DNA from: GCA-003244245 sp035606945
GTDB taxonomy: Bacteria > Actinomycetota > Actinomycetes > Mycobacteriales > Pseudonocardiaceae
NCBI GenBank assembly: GCA_035606945.1
Contig: DATNDR010000021.1
Coordinates: 5,485-69,484, forward strand
Length of the DNA stretch: 64,000 nucleotides
Reading direction: 5' to 3'
Below, piece by piece: positions 24,652-32,809 of the stretch (the stretch's first letter is position 1; the number at the start of each line of letters is the position of its first letter). The translations under genes and the position numbers were made by a program. The notes beneath the pieces are model-generated. The model ran no database searches. It had not been told where the DNA came from and saw nothing but the letters and a program-made list of their open reading frames with translations.

Positions 24652-26004
24652 TTATCGCAGCAGCAACCCCTCATCGGGATCAGCTGGTGGCCGGGGCAGC
24701 AAAGGCTCGGTGGGATAACCTACGGTGATCGCGCCCAGCGGCCGCCAGTCCGCGGGTAGCGCGAGTTCGGCGCGCACCAGATCCGGGCAGAACAACGTGG
24801 AGCCGACCCAGCACGAGCCCACGCCCTGCGCTGCCAGCGCCACCAGCAGGCCCTGCACCGCGGCACCCGCCGCGACGGTGAACATCGTTTCCTCGGCGGT
24901 TTGCCGGCGCGCATCGGGGTAGCTGTGCGCGCCGTCCGGAACCGCTACCGGTACCAGCACTTCCGGTGCGTCATAGAGCACCTGCCCGCGCCGCACCCGG
25001 TGTTCGATGCGATCTTCGGTCATGCCATCGCCGCGCAAATCGGTCCGCCAGGCCTGCGCCATCGCGTCGAGCAGCCGTCGGCGCCGGCTGCGGTCGGCCA
25101 GCCAGACGAACCGGACCGGCCGGGTGTGGTGCGGTGCCGGGGCGCGCAGGGCCACCCCGACCGCCCGGCGCAGCAGCTGCGGATCCACCGGATCGGGACG
25201 GTAGGAGCGCACGGATCGGCGCAGCAGCACCGCATCCGCCCGGCCCGCGGCTTGCCCTTGCTCGATCGCCTCCGCAGTGCCCAAGCAGAACAGATCCTCA
25301 GCCAGCGGGCGGATCAGAGTCGCCGCGGTGCTGCCGTCGTCGTGCCGGGCCAGCCCGCGCAGCACCGCCACCGGGACCCCGGTCAGCTTTCCCTTGACCA
25401 GATCGGCGGCTGCGGCGATCTCGTCGGCGACGGCGACCTCGGTCGTCAGCAGCTCGTTGCCGTGCCGGTCGGCCACACCTGCGTAACGATGCAACACGCG
25501 CAGCCCAGCGGCCCCGATCGCCGCGTCGGTCTGGCCCACTCGCCAGGCTCGGCCCATCGTGTCGGTGATCACGACGGCGACGTCGACGCCCAGTGCCGCG
25601 GCCAGCCCGGCGCGTAGCCGCGCCGCGCTGGTGTCCGGATCGACCGGCAGCAGGGCGATCTCGTAGCACGCCACGTTGGACGCATCCACTCCGGACGCAG
25701 CCTGCACCACGCCCAGCCGGTTCTGTGTGATCAGGGTGCGGCCGTAGCGGGCCAGTACCCGCTGGGCCTCGGCGGCCACCAGCTCGCGGCGGGCGGCGTC
25801 CCGGGCCGGCGGGTCGACCGGCACCGTGACCAGGCGCCCCTCCACCTTGGACACCACCTTGCTGGTGACAACGATGATGTCGCCGTCGGCCAGCCACGGT
25901 GCAGCGGCGGCCAGCGCGGCGACCAGATCGTCGCCGGGGCGGAACTCGGGCAGTCCACATACCGGCAGGATGCGGATCTCCCCGCCCGACCCATGATCGT
26001 TCAC
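24652..26004 (-). CDS. fbiB: Coenzyme F420:L-glutamate ligase / FMN-dependent reductase FbiB
   Basis: Bifunctional enzyme adding glutamates to F420-0; the C-terminal domain reduces dehydro-F420. From the GTG at 26004 the protein has 450 residues, matching the mycobacterial size. The CofE domain shows LPVCGLPEFRPGDDL, DGDIIVVTSKVVSKVEGR, VITDTMGRAWRVGQTD and DEIAAAADLVKGK. A nitroreductase-like domain follows (SVRSYRPDPVDPQLLRRAVG, AGAAVQGLLVALAAQGVGSCWVG). The start overlaps the fbiA stop as GTGA, so translation is coupled. Upstream in-frame codons to 26199 lie inside fbiA and are rejected. Confidence 0.93.
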   Translation of the reverse strand: MNDHGSGGEIRILPVCGLPEFRPGDDLVAALAAAAPWLADGDIIVVTSKVVSKVEGRLVTVPVDPPARDAARRELVAAEAQRVLARYGRTLITQNRLGVVQAASGVDASNVACYEIALLPVDPDTSAARLRAGLAAALGVDVAVVITDTMGRAWRVGQTDAAIGAAGLRVLHRYAGVADRHGNELLTTEVAVADEIAAAADLVKGKLTGVPVAVLRGLARHDDGSTAATLIRPLAEDLFCLGTAEAIEQGQAAGRADAVLLRRSVRSYRPDPVDPQLLRRAVGVALRAPAPHHTRPVRFVWLADRSRRRRLLDAMAQAWRTDLRGDGMTEDRIEHRVRRGQVLYDAPEVLVPVAVPDGAHSYPDARRQTAEETMFTVAAGAAVQGLLVALAAQGVGSCWVGSTLFCPDLVRAELALPADWRPLGAITVGYPTEPLLPRPPADPDEGLLLR

Positions 26005-27002
26005 ACTGCGCAGCCGGCCAGATTCAGGGCCGCGGTGGCCATCGCCGCGGTCGCCGGGATGTCCGACATCAGCAGCGGTACCTCCCGGACCTCCATCCCC
26101 GGCACCGTCGCCCCGTCCCCGGTGTGCACCAGCCACCCGTCCAGGATCCCACCCGCGATCCGAGCGCCGTAATACGCAGCGACCGCGCCTGCCTCGCAAC
26201 GCACGCCGATGGTGGCCAGACAGGCCTCGGCCATCCCGCGCATTGCCCGGCCGCCGACGATGGGCGACAGCCCGATCACCCGGGCCGTCGTGCTGCGCAC
26301 CGCCCGGCGGATCGCCGGGATCGCCAGCACGCTGCCGATCGACACAACCGGATTGGACGGCGCCAGTAGCACGGCATCCGCTTCGGCGATGCTCTCCAGC
26401 ACTCCGGCGGCGGGCTCGGCCTCATCGGCGCCGATCGGCACGAACTCGCTGGCCGGAAGCGCTGCACGGTGCCGGATCCACCACTCCTGGAAATGCATCG
26501 CCCGGGGGCCCTGCGGGTCGGCGACCACGACGTGGGTCTCGCAGCGATCGTCGGTGGCCGGCAACAGTCGCACACCGGTGCGCCAGCGGGTGCACAGCGC
26601 CGCGGTGACCACCGACAGCGGGTAACCGTCGTGCAGCATCCGGGTGCGGACCAGGTGCGTGGCCAGGTCCCGATCGCCGAGCCCGAACCAGTCCGGATCG
26701 GCCCCGTACTCGGCGAGCTCCGCCTTGACCACCCAGCTCTCCCCGGCGCGTCCCCAGCCGCGCTCGGTGTCGATCCCCCCGCCCAGGGTGTACATGCAGG
26801 TGTCCAGATCCGGGCAGACCCGCAGGCCGTGCAACCAGATGTCGTCCCCGGTGTTGACCACCGCGGTGATGTCATGGTCGGGGCCGGCGCTGGCCGGCTC
26901 GCCAGCCGGCGGGCCGACCGGGGGCAGGCCCAGCGCGGCCTTGAGCCCGAGCAGGAACCGGGCGCCGCCCACGCCGCCGGCCAGCACCACGACCTTCACC
27001 AC
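26001..27002 (-). CDS. fbiA: 2-phospho-L-lactate / phosphoenolpyruvate transferase FbiA (CofD)
   Basis: Transfers the phosphoenolpyruvate- or lactate-derived group from the GDP-activated donor to deazaflavin Fo in F420 synthesis. 333 residues beginning VKVVVLAGGVGGARFLLGLKAAL, the CofD nucleotide-binding start, then TAVVNTGDDIWLHGLRVCPDLDT, GDRDLATHLVRT, and LLAPSNPVVSIGSVLAIPAIR. It lies in the minus-strand series YihY - fbiA - fbiB - NUDIX, with 2 bp between the YihY stop and its ATG and a 4-base overlap to fbiB. Confidence 0.94.
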   Translation of the reverse strand: MVKVVVLAGGVGGARFLLGLKAALGLPPVGPPAGEPASAGPDHDITAVVNTGDDIWLHGLRVCPDLDTCMYTLGGGIDTERGWGRAGESWVVKAELAEYGADPDWFGLGDRDLATHLVRTRMLHDGYPLSVVTAALCTRWRTGVRLLPATDDRCETHVVVADPQGPRAMHFQEWWIRHRAALPASEFVPIGADEAEPAAGVLESIAEADAVLLAPSNPVVSIGSVLAIPAIRRAVRSTTARVIGLSPIVGGRAMRGMAEACLATIGVRCEAGAVAAYYGARIAGGILDGWLVHTGDGATVPGMEVREVPLLMSDIPATAAMATAALNLAGCAV

Positions 27003-27004
27003 GA

Positions 27005-28033
27005 TCAGTGTTTCTCGTCGGCCTTGGCGCCAGCCCCGCGGCTGGGCTTGTCGTCGGCCGGGGCCCGGTGGTCGAACGAGGTGTGTACCTGCTCGAACGG
27101 TTTGAAGCGCTCAGCGTCCACGTAGGAACGGTACGACGCCCGATCCGCGGCGGTGAGTGCGACGTCGTTGATGAACGGGGTGAGCAGGCTTCGCGGCCAC
27201 AGCTGCCGCGCCCGCACCACGTTGATCTCCGCGCAGAACACCACGATCACCGACATCAGGTACAGGTAGGCCAGCAATCCGAGCACCAACCCGAAGATGC
27301 CGTAGATCTGCGAGACGCCACGCAGTTCGTAGCCGACGAAAAACGCGCCGCCGATCTGCAGCGCGTGCACTGCCACCCCAGCGCAGACCGCCCCGGGTAT
27401 CAGGTTTGCCAGCCGGATCTCGTGGGCGGTCAGGACCCGGAACGCGACGAGGAAGGTGCCCACATTGGCCGCAATCGCGACGACGGTCGCGGCGAGGCGC
27501 GTCCAGGCGCCGCCGTAGCCGAGGCTGGCGGCCACCGGGCCGGCCGCGGACAGCGCGGTGGTGATCAAGACGAAGACGCCGAGTAGGACGAACAGCAGCA
27601 AGCCGCGCAGCCGGGAGAACACCGGATCGGGGCGCGCATAGCGCGGCACGGCCCACACCCGGTTCAGCGCCGTCTGGATGGCCACCGACACGCCCAGGCC
27701 TCCGTATACCGCGCCGGCGATGCCCAGGATCACGCCCAGCCGGCTGCCGTGGATCGAGCCGACGTTCTGCTGCAGTTGCGGACCGATGATCGGGAACTGC
27801 TGCAACGCCGAACCGATCAATGCCTGCTGCAAAGCGGGATTGTCTTCCAGCGTGAAGCCCAAAAGGCTGACCAGCAACAGCAGCAGCGGAAACAGCGAGA
27901 CGAATCCGTAATAAGTGATCAGCGCGGCGAGGTACCCACCCTGATCGTCGACGAACTTGTAGATCACCCCCAACGGGAAGCCCAGCCAGGTATGACGCCG
28001 CTGGAAATGATCCAGTCGAGCCGTTACACCCAT
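27005..28033 (-). CDS. YihY/BrkB family integral membrane protein
   Basis: A 342-residue membrane protein of the YihY/virulence factor BrkB family, six helices, function unsettled (once misnamed ribonuclease BN). Family segments: FVDDQGGYLAALITYYGFVSLFPLLLLLVSLLGF at the start of the core, VYGGLGVSVAIQTALNRVW, TAHEIRLANLIPGAVCAGVA, and YGIFGLVLGLLAYLYLMSVIVVFCAEINV. The C-terminal 60 residues are charged and cytoplasmic. It is the first gene of the F420 series and is probably the promoter-proximal member. Confidence 0.9.
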   Translation of the reverse strand: MGVTARLDHFQRRHTWLGFPLGVIYKFVDDQGGYLAALITYYGFVSLFPLLLLLVSLLGFTLEDNPALQQALIGSALQQFPIIGPQLQQNVGSIHGSRLGVILGIAGAVYGGLGVSVAIQTALNRVWAVPRYARPDPVFSRLRGLLLFVLLGVFVLITTALSAAGPVAASLGYGGAWTRLAATVVAIAANVGTFLVAFRVLTAHEIRLANLIPGAVCAGVAVHALQIGGAFFVGYELRGVSQIYGIFGLVLGLLAYLYLMSVIVVFCAEINVVRARQLWPRSLLTPFINDVALTAADRASYRSYVDAERFKPFEQVHTSFDHRAPADDKPSRGAGAKADEKH

Positions 28034-28103
28034 GTCCCCGTCCTCGCGGTCTGGGCAGTCTGTACCCCGTGTCCCGCGACGTTAATCGGACGCTGCTGGG
28101 TGC

Positions 28104-28853
28104 TCAGCGCCAGAACAGCAGTTCCCGGAAGCCCTCGGCCGCAGCCGGCGGATCACCGCCGAGCGCGGCGAACACCGCGAAGCCCGCACCGAACAGTGCA
28201 TTGCCCGCCGCGGGTACTCCGAAGATCAGAACCAGCAACAGCAACGGGGCGTACCAGGCGAAGCTGCCGGCCAGCCGGCGGGCTGCTGCGGGCAAGTACG
28301 GTTCCACCACGCCGAATCCGTCCAGCCCCGGTACCGGCAGGATGTTCAGGACGAACGCGAGCACCTGCACCAGTGCCAGGCAAGACAGGCCCGCCGCTAG
28401 ACCCTCGGTCGGATCGCTGACGGCCACTGCCGCGGTGAGTGCGACACCCAGCGCGAGATTGGTCAGCGGACCGGCCAGCGCCACCGCCGACGCGATCGCT
28501 CGGGACCGCAGGGCCCCTTGGTTGATCCACACCGCGCCTCCGGGCAACGGGATGCCGCCCAGCGCGAGCAGCATCAGCGGCAGTGCCAGCGACATCACCG
28601 GATCGGTGTAGCGGCGCAGGTCCAGCGTGAGGTAACCCTTGGCGCGCACCGATAGGTCGCCACCCCGGTAGGCCGTCACCGCGTGCCCGAACTCATGCAG
28701 GCACAATGCGAGCGCCCAGCCGCCCAGGACCAGCAGCACGATACCGGCGGTGCGGGCCATGCCGGTGCCGGCTGCGGCAAGCGCGCCGCCGCACACGGTG
28801 GCCAGGAGCAGTAGCAGGAAAAGTGGGCTGGGAGCCAGGCCGGTGGCACGCAC
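28104..28853 (-). CDS. Site-2 protease family (M50) intramembrane metalloprotease
   Basis: A 249-residue multi-pass protein with the zinc motif HEFGHAV in the first third and the second motif NILPVPGLDGFGVV (N-x2-P-x-P-x-L-D-G), the hallmarks of M50 intramembrane proteases. About six hydrophobic segments are visible. Short forms without PDZ domains are common in actinobacteria and their substrates are generally unknown. The GTG at 28853 is the only good start. The gene is divergent from whiB2. Confidence 0.88.
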   Translation of the reverse strand: MRATGLAPSPLFLLLLLATVCGGALAAAGTGMARTAGIVLLVLGGWALALCLHEFGHAVTAYRGGDLSVRAKGYLTLDLRRYTDPVMSLALPLMLLALGGIPLPGGAVWINQGALRSRAIASAVALAGPLTNLALGVALTAAVAVSDPTEGLAAGLSCLALVQVLAFVLNILPVPGLDGFGVVEPYLPAAARRLAGSFAWYAPLLLLVLIFGVPAAGNALFGAGFAVFAALGGDPPAAAEGFRELLFWR

Positions 28854-28921
28854 GGGGCCACTGTCGCGTACCAGGCTGCCGGCCCGGCTGCCGGGTGGGT
28901 CAGTTCAAACTAGGTTGCGCG

Positions 28922-28941
28922 GCGTGTCAATTGCGACACGC
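28922..28941. promoter_or_regulatory. Inverted repeat in the whiB2 upstream region
   Basis: GCGTGTC (28922-28928) and GACACGC (28935-28941), separated by AATTGC, form a 7-bp-arm palindrome in the 291-bp region between the protease gene and whiB2. It may be an operator for either gene. It contains GTGTC/GACAC like the repeat clusters but not their periodicity. Confidence 0.3.
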
Positions 28942-29053
28942 TGAGTGCGCAAGCGGAACTGCCGCTACGCCCTTGCATCCCCGATGACAGGGGTGTAATC
29001 ACAGACTTGTTATTCTCCGGCCTCAGCCCGGGGGAGGCCTTAGATCGGGGGAG

Positions 29054-29098
29054 ACCCAGCTTGGAGAAGACCCAGGTTGGAGAAGCCCAGGTTGAAGG
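29054..29098 (+). repeat. Tandem direct repeat in the whiB2 leader (16-bp unit)
   Basis: ACCCAGCTTGGAGAAG (29054-29069) is followed at once by ACCCAGGTTGGAGAAG (29070-29085) and a partial CCCAGGTTGAAGG (29086-29098). The array ends about 46 bp before the whiB2 start, so it is probably in the transcribed leader. It could bind a regulator or form leader structure. Confidence 0.6.
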
Positions 29099-29144
29099 AA
29101 ACGCAGACCGGGGAGGAACTCTATGGCGAGGAGGGTGGACCGCC

Positions 29145-29444
29145 ATGGATGAGATGGACATCAGCTGGCCCGCGGCTAGGGGGGTCGAGCACCAGATCAA
29201 CTGGAACCTGCTCACCGGGCTCGACCAGCCCGACTGGCAGGAGCGGGCGCTGTGTGCCCAAACAGACCCGGAAGCGTTCTTCCCGGAGAAGGGCGGGTCG
29301 ACGAGGGAGGCGAAACGGATTTGTGCTGGCTGCGACGTCCGCGCCGAATGCCTGGAGTACGCCTTGACCTTCGACGAGCGGTTCGGCATCTGGGGCGGGC
29401 TGTCGGAGCGGGAGCGCCGGCGACTCAAACGCGGAGCGGTCTGA
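29145..29444 (+). CDS. whiB2: WhiB family iron-sulfur regulator, WhiB2/WhmD type
   Basis: A 99-residue WhiB protein. Four conserved cysteines (37, 60, 63, 69) would bind a 4Fe-4S cluster; the GIWGGLSERERRRLKR segment is the G-x-W-G-G turn and basic DNA-contact tail. WhiB2 orthologues control septation and division genes. The ATG at 29145 is preceded by GAGGAGGG; earlier in-frame codons are repeat-derived and rejected. Position between the F420 genes and the mannose genes matches mycobacterial order. Confidence 0.93.
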   Translation: MDEMDISWPAARGVEHQINWNLLTGLDQPDWQERALCAQTDPEAFFPEKGGSTREAKRICAGCDVRAECLEYALTFDERFGIWGGLSERERRRLKRGAV

Positions 29445-29577
29445 GACAGCCGTATCGCCCCGGATCTGGGGTGCCCGGCATCTGCATCGACCGGTATGTG
29501 GGGCGGTCGCTTGAGGACGTTAGCGTGTGCCACCCCTCCATCGGGGCGGCAACGGAGTTGGATAGTGAGGAGTCGGT

Positions 29578-31818
29578 GTGTCGCGCAGTGCTGGGACGCC
29601 CACCGGTGACGACAGGGCCCGCTCCGCGCGGGGTTCGCGTACGTCCAGCGCCGTAGCGGCACCCGCATCCGCAGTGACCAGGCCTGCAGTCGAGCAGAGT
29701 TCCGCGCCTGGCGTTATCGCACCCGATGGTCCAGCACCAGATGATGGCTGCGCATCCGGCCCGCGTGCCCGTCCGCGGCCTTCGCCGCTGCCCAGACATT
29801 CCGCTGCCGACCCGCCGCCGGCTGCTACCGATGGCATCCTCGCGTTGGACGATGTGGGGATCGGCGCTCGGATCCGGCGGTTCCTGCTTGCTCCACCCGC
29901 GCTGCTGACCATGGCGATGACCGTGCTCGCCGTGTTGGTGAACCGCCACCGCTTAGCCCTGGATCTGGCGGGCGGCCGGCTGCTGCCGATGGAAAGCCTG
30001 GGCCAGACCTGGTCGTCTTACCTGGCTTCGTGGCACCCGGTCGGTGGTGGGAGCGCGGCTCCGCCGCCGGCCGCGCTGGCCGTCGTCGGCATGCTGGGCC
30101 TACCGGTGGGATCGCCCGGCGCCGCAGTGTCGATATTACTTTTGGCGGCAATGCCACTGGCCGGTCTGTCCGCCTACTGGGCCACCCGTGCGGTGCCCGT
30201 CAGCCGCAAGCGTCGGGCGCTGGCCGCGGCTGGATACGCGTTGCTGCCACCGGCCATCGCGGGGCTCGCGCAGGGCCGGCTCGATGTCGTGCTGGCGTAC
30301 CTGCTGTTACCGCTGGTGCTGGCCGGTGCCGTCGCGGTGCTGCGCGGCGGGACGGGCCGACGAACCGGGGGCTGGCTGTCCACCGCTGCCGCCACCGCGC
30401 TGGGGGTTGCCGTGATCGGGGCGTTTGCTCCGTTGCTGCATCTGTTGGTGCTGGCGGTGATGCTGATCGGTTTCGTGGTGTTCGCCGCCCCGCGGGTGAG
30501 CACAGTGCGCCGCACAGTGGGGCTATTCGCGGTGGTATTGCTCCCGCTGGGATTGCTCATGCCGTGGCCGGCGGTGGTGCTCCAACGTCCTACCGTGTTG
30601 GTGCACGGGGTGGGCGCGGTGGTGCCTGAGCAGTTCCCGACCTGGGCTCAGCTGCTTGCCCTGAACCCCGGGGGCTCCGGTGCTGCGCCCTGGGTGGGCG
30701 GGGTGGTGGTGATCGCCGCGGTGATTGCGCTGATCGTGCGACCATCCCGAGCGATGCTGCCCGGTCTGGGATTGGTAGCACTGGGCGCCGCCGCATTGGC
30801 ACTGCTTGCGCAGTTGCCGATGCGACCCTTGATCGGTGGTGATTCCCGGCCGGGTTTCACCGGCGGAGCGCTGCTGTTCATCGGCTGCGGACTGCTGTGG
30901 ATCGTCTTGCTCGCCGTGGGTACCGCAGAGCCGGCGTGGTGGTCTGCGCTGCGCGCCCGGTGGGGTAAGCCGTTGTCGGCCATGCCGTGGGTGGGTTTGT
31001 CGGTGTTGTCCGCCGTAGCCGTCGTTGCGGGTGCCGGCGGCCCCCTGACCGCCGGGCCGCCTGCCGGGCTGCCGGTGCTCGCCCCCTCGTTGACCGCGGA
31101 ATTGGCGCGCTCGAACACCTCCGTGCTGGTCGTCGGCGCTGCGGGTGAGCCGGTGCGGTTGACCAGGGCGCGCACCGCGAGATTCGGTGACGATGACATT
31201 GCTCCACTGCGCGCCACCGGCGCCCGGCTGGAGCGGGTAGCGGCTGCACTGCGGGCGGGTCAGCCGGGCGAGACGTCCGCGGCGATCGCCGACGCGGCCT
31301 CCACCGGTGTGCAGTTCGTGGTACTACCCACCGCCACGCAAGGCGCCCGCGCGCTCGCGGCCGCCGGCGCCTTGGCCCGTTCTGCCCCCCCGACTGCGGA
31401 CGGCAGGTCGGTGCTGCGAGTAGTGCGGCCGGTGCCGGGCGCGGAACTGCTGGGGCCCGCGCTGGCCGCGCAGGCGCGCACCGGGGCCGCGCCGCCCATC
31501 GAGCCAGGGGTCAGCGGTGTACTGGCGCCCGCCCAGCCGCCGCGGGTGGCGGTCCGCGTCGCCTCCGGCGCGGAGGGACGGCTGTTGGTGGTCGCGGCCA
31601 ATGATGAGCCGGGCTGGCAGGCCAGTGTGGACGGCCATCCCATATCGGTGGTGCGCGGATGGGGTCACCAGGTGGCGATCCCCGTCCAAGGCAGCTCGGC
31701 CGAGGTTCGGGTGACCCGCTCGGACGTGAGCCGCACTGCGCTGCTGTTGATCGAGGCCGCGCTACTGCTGCTCGTCGCGGGCACCGCGCTGCCGTCGCGG
31801 CGCCGCCCGAACCGCTAG
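29578..31818 (+). CDS. Large multi-pass membrane protein, possibly a glycosyltransferase-associated module
   Basis: A 746-residue protein from the GTG at 29578 (GAGGAG five bases upstream). Residues 1-95 are Pro/Ala/Ser-rich and probably disordered. About ten membrane segments follow (for example LLTMAMTVLAVLVN, AALAVVGMLGLPVG, VLAYLLLPLVLAGAVAVL, FGLLWIVLLAVGT-like stretches). After them comes an extracytoplasmic region (PVLAPSLTAELARSNTSVLVVGAAGEPVRL ... DEPGWQASVDGHPISVVRGWGHQVAIP), then a last helix and a basic tail. The arrangement resembles the membrane half of very large actinobacterial GT2 fusion proteins at this locus, but no GT2 domain is present here. Function not assigned. Confidence 0.7.
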   Translation: MSRSAGTPTGDDRARSARGSRTSSAVAAPASAVTRPAVEQSSAPGVIAPDGPAPDDGCASGPRARPRPSPLPRHSAADPPPAATDGILALDDVGIGARIRRFLLAPPALLTMAMTVLAVLVNRHRLALDLAGGRLLPMESLGQTWSSYLASWHPVGGGSAAPPPAALAVVGMLGLPVGSPGAAVSILLLAAMPLAGLSAYWATRAVPVSRKRRALAAAGYALLPPAIAGLAQGRLDVVLAYLLLPLVLAGAVAVLRGGTGRRTGGWLSTAAATALGVAVIGAFAPLLHLLVLAVMLIGFVVFAAPRVSTVRRTVGLFAVVLLPLGLLMPWPAVVLQRPTVLVHGVGAVVPEQFPTWAQLLALNPGGSGAAPWVGGVVVIAAVIALIVRPSRAMLPGLGLVALGAAALALLAQLPMRPLIGGDSRPGFTGGALLFIGCGLLWIVLLAVGTAEPAWWSALRARWGKPLSAMPWVGLSVLSAVAVVAGAGGPLTAGPPAGLPVLAPSLTAELARSNTSVLVVGAAGEPVRLTRARTARFGDDDIAPLRATGARLERVAAALRAGQPGETSAAIADAASTGVQFVVLPTATQGARALAAAGALARSAPPTADGRSVLRVVRPVPGAELLGPALAAQARTGAAPPIEPGVSGVLAPAQPPRVAVRVASGAEGRLLVVAANDEPGWQASVDGHPISVVRGWGHQVAIPVQGSSAEVRVTRSDVSRTALLLIEAALLLLVAGTALPSRRRPNR

Positions 31819-31826
31819 CCGGTGGC

Positions 31827-32312
31827 TCAGCCCGGTTCGGCGGGACCGTCGATGATGTCCGGATCCAGACCGAGATAGTTCGCCACCTGCTCGACCAGCA
31901 CCTCGTGAACCAGCTCGGACAGGTCACCACCATCGTGGGCGCGATTTTCCAGCGGCCGCCGGTAGAGCACGATCCGCGCCCGGGTAGGAAGGCCGGCGCG
32001 ATCCACCCCGGCCGGAACCAGGCGCGCGAGCGGGATCTTTCCGTCCTCCACGATGTCGGCGCCCCAGGTGACTGTGGTCGGATCGCAGTCAGTCACTTCG
32101 GGTACCTCGTCGACGGCGACGTCCAGCCGGTCGAGCTCGGCGTGCCAGCGTTCGTCGATCGGTTCGAGAGCCTCCAGCACTATCGCATCGAAGCGTTCCG
32201 CCCGGCTGCGGGCTGCGGGCAGCGTGGGCGGGTACAGCAGCCCCCGGACGCCACGGCCGCGCCGATCCCGGCGCCTGCGCCGGCGCGAGCGGGTTGATCG
32301 GGTCGCCGTCAT
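31827..32312 (-). CDS. Metallopeptidase family protein (zincin-like, PF06262 type)
   Basis: A 161-residue protein of the small actinobacterial zincin-like family found between whiB2 and the mannose genes. Features: an Arg-rich N-terminus, RAERFDAIVLEALEPIDERW, then VTWGADIVEDGKIPLARL and RARIVLYRRPLENRA. The C-terminal helix is LSELVHEVLVEQVANYLGLDPD. The canonical HExxH is reduced to HEVLVEQ, as in many relatives, so peptidase activity is doubtful. It is convergent with the large membrane protein gene and divergent from the DUF3499 gene. Confidence 0.8.
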   Translation of the reverse strand: MTATRSTRSRRRRRRDRRGRGVRGLLYPPTLPAARSRAERFDAIVLEALEPIDERWHAELDRLDVAVDEVPEVTDCDPTTVTWGADIVEDGKIPLARLVPAGVDRAGLPTRARIVLYRRPLENRAHDGGDLSELVHEVLVEQVANYLGLDPDIIDGPAEPG

Positions 32313-32428
32313 CCATCGAGACTACGCCGGACCAGCAGGGCCGCCGAGCAAGCTGTGAAACCCACGGACCTGGGTGCGCCGCGCGCCTGCCGCACCGGGC
32401 AGCAGGCGCGCACTACCCTCTGCAGGCC

Positions 32429-32761
32429 GTGCGCAGCGCGCGGCGGTGTTCGAAAACCGGGTGCCTCAACCCGGCAGTTGCCACGCTCACCTTCGTCTAT
32501 GCCGACTCGACCGCAGTGGTCGGCCCGCTGGCCACCTACAGTGAGCCCCATTCCTACGATCTGTGCGAGCGGCACGCGTTACGGCTCACCGCTCCGCGAG
32601 GCTGGGACGTCGTCCGTCATGACGGTGAATTCGGCGAGCCAGAACCCTCAGAAGACGATCTGACCGCGCTGGCCGAGGCCGTTCGCGAGGCCGGTCGCCC
32701 CAACCGCCCCCCAGACCCTCCAGCCAGTCCCCGCCGTCCCCACCTCCGATTGCTTCACTAA
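32429..32761 (+). CDS. DUF3499 family protein
   Basis: A 110-residue actinobacterial protein of unknown function. It starts with VRSARRCSKTGCLNPAVATLTFVYADS, a probable metal site using the two cysteines together with the downstream CERHALRLTAPRGWDVVR. The start is the GTG at 32429; the in-frame extension upstream overlaps the divergent gene and is not conserved. The orthologue in mycobacteria lies at the same place next to the phosphomannomutase gene. Confidence 0.82.
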   Translation: MRSARRCSKTGCLNPAVATLTFVYADSTAVVGPLATYSEPHSYDLCERHALRLTAPRGWDVVRHDGEFGEPEPSEDDLTALAEAVREAGRPNRPPDPPASPRRPHLRLLH

Positions 32762-32809
32762 CCCGCGGCCCCGACGCAGATAGGCTCGGGGCTGGACGAA
32801 GGGAGCGCG

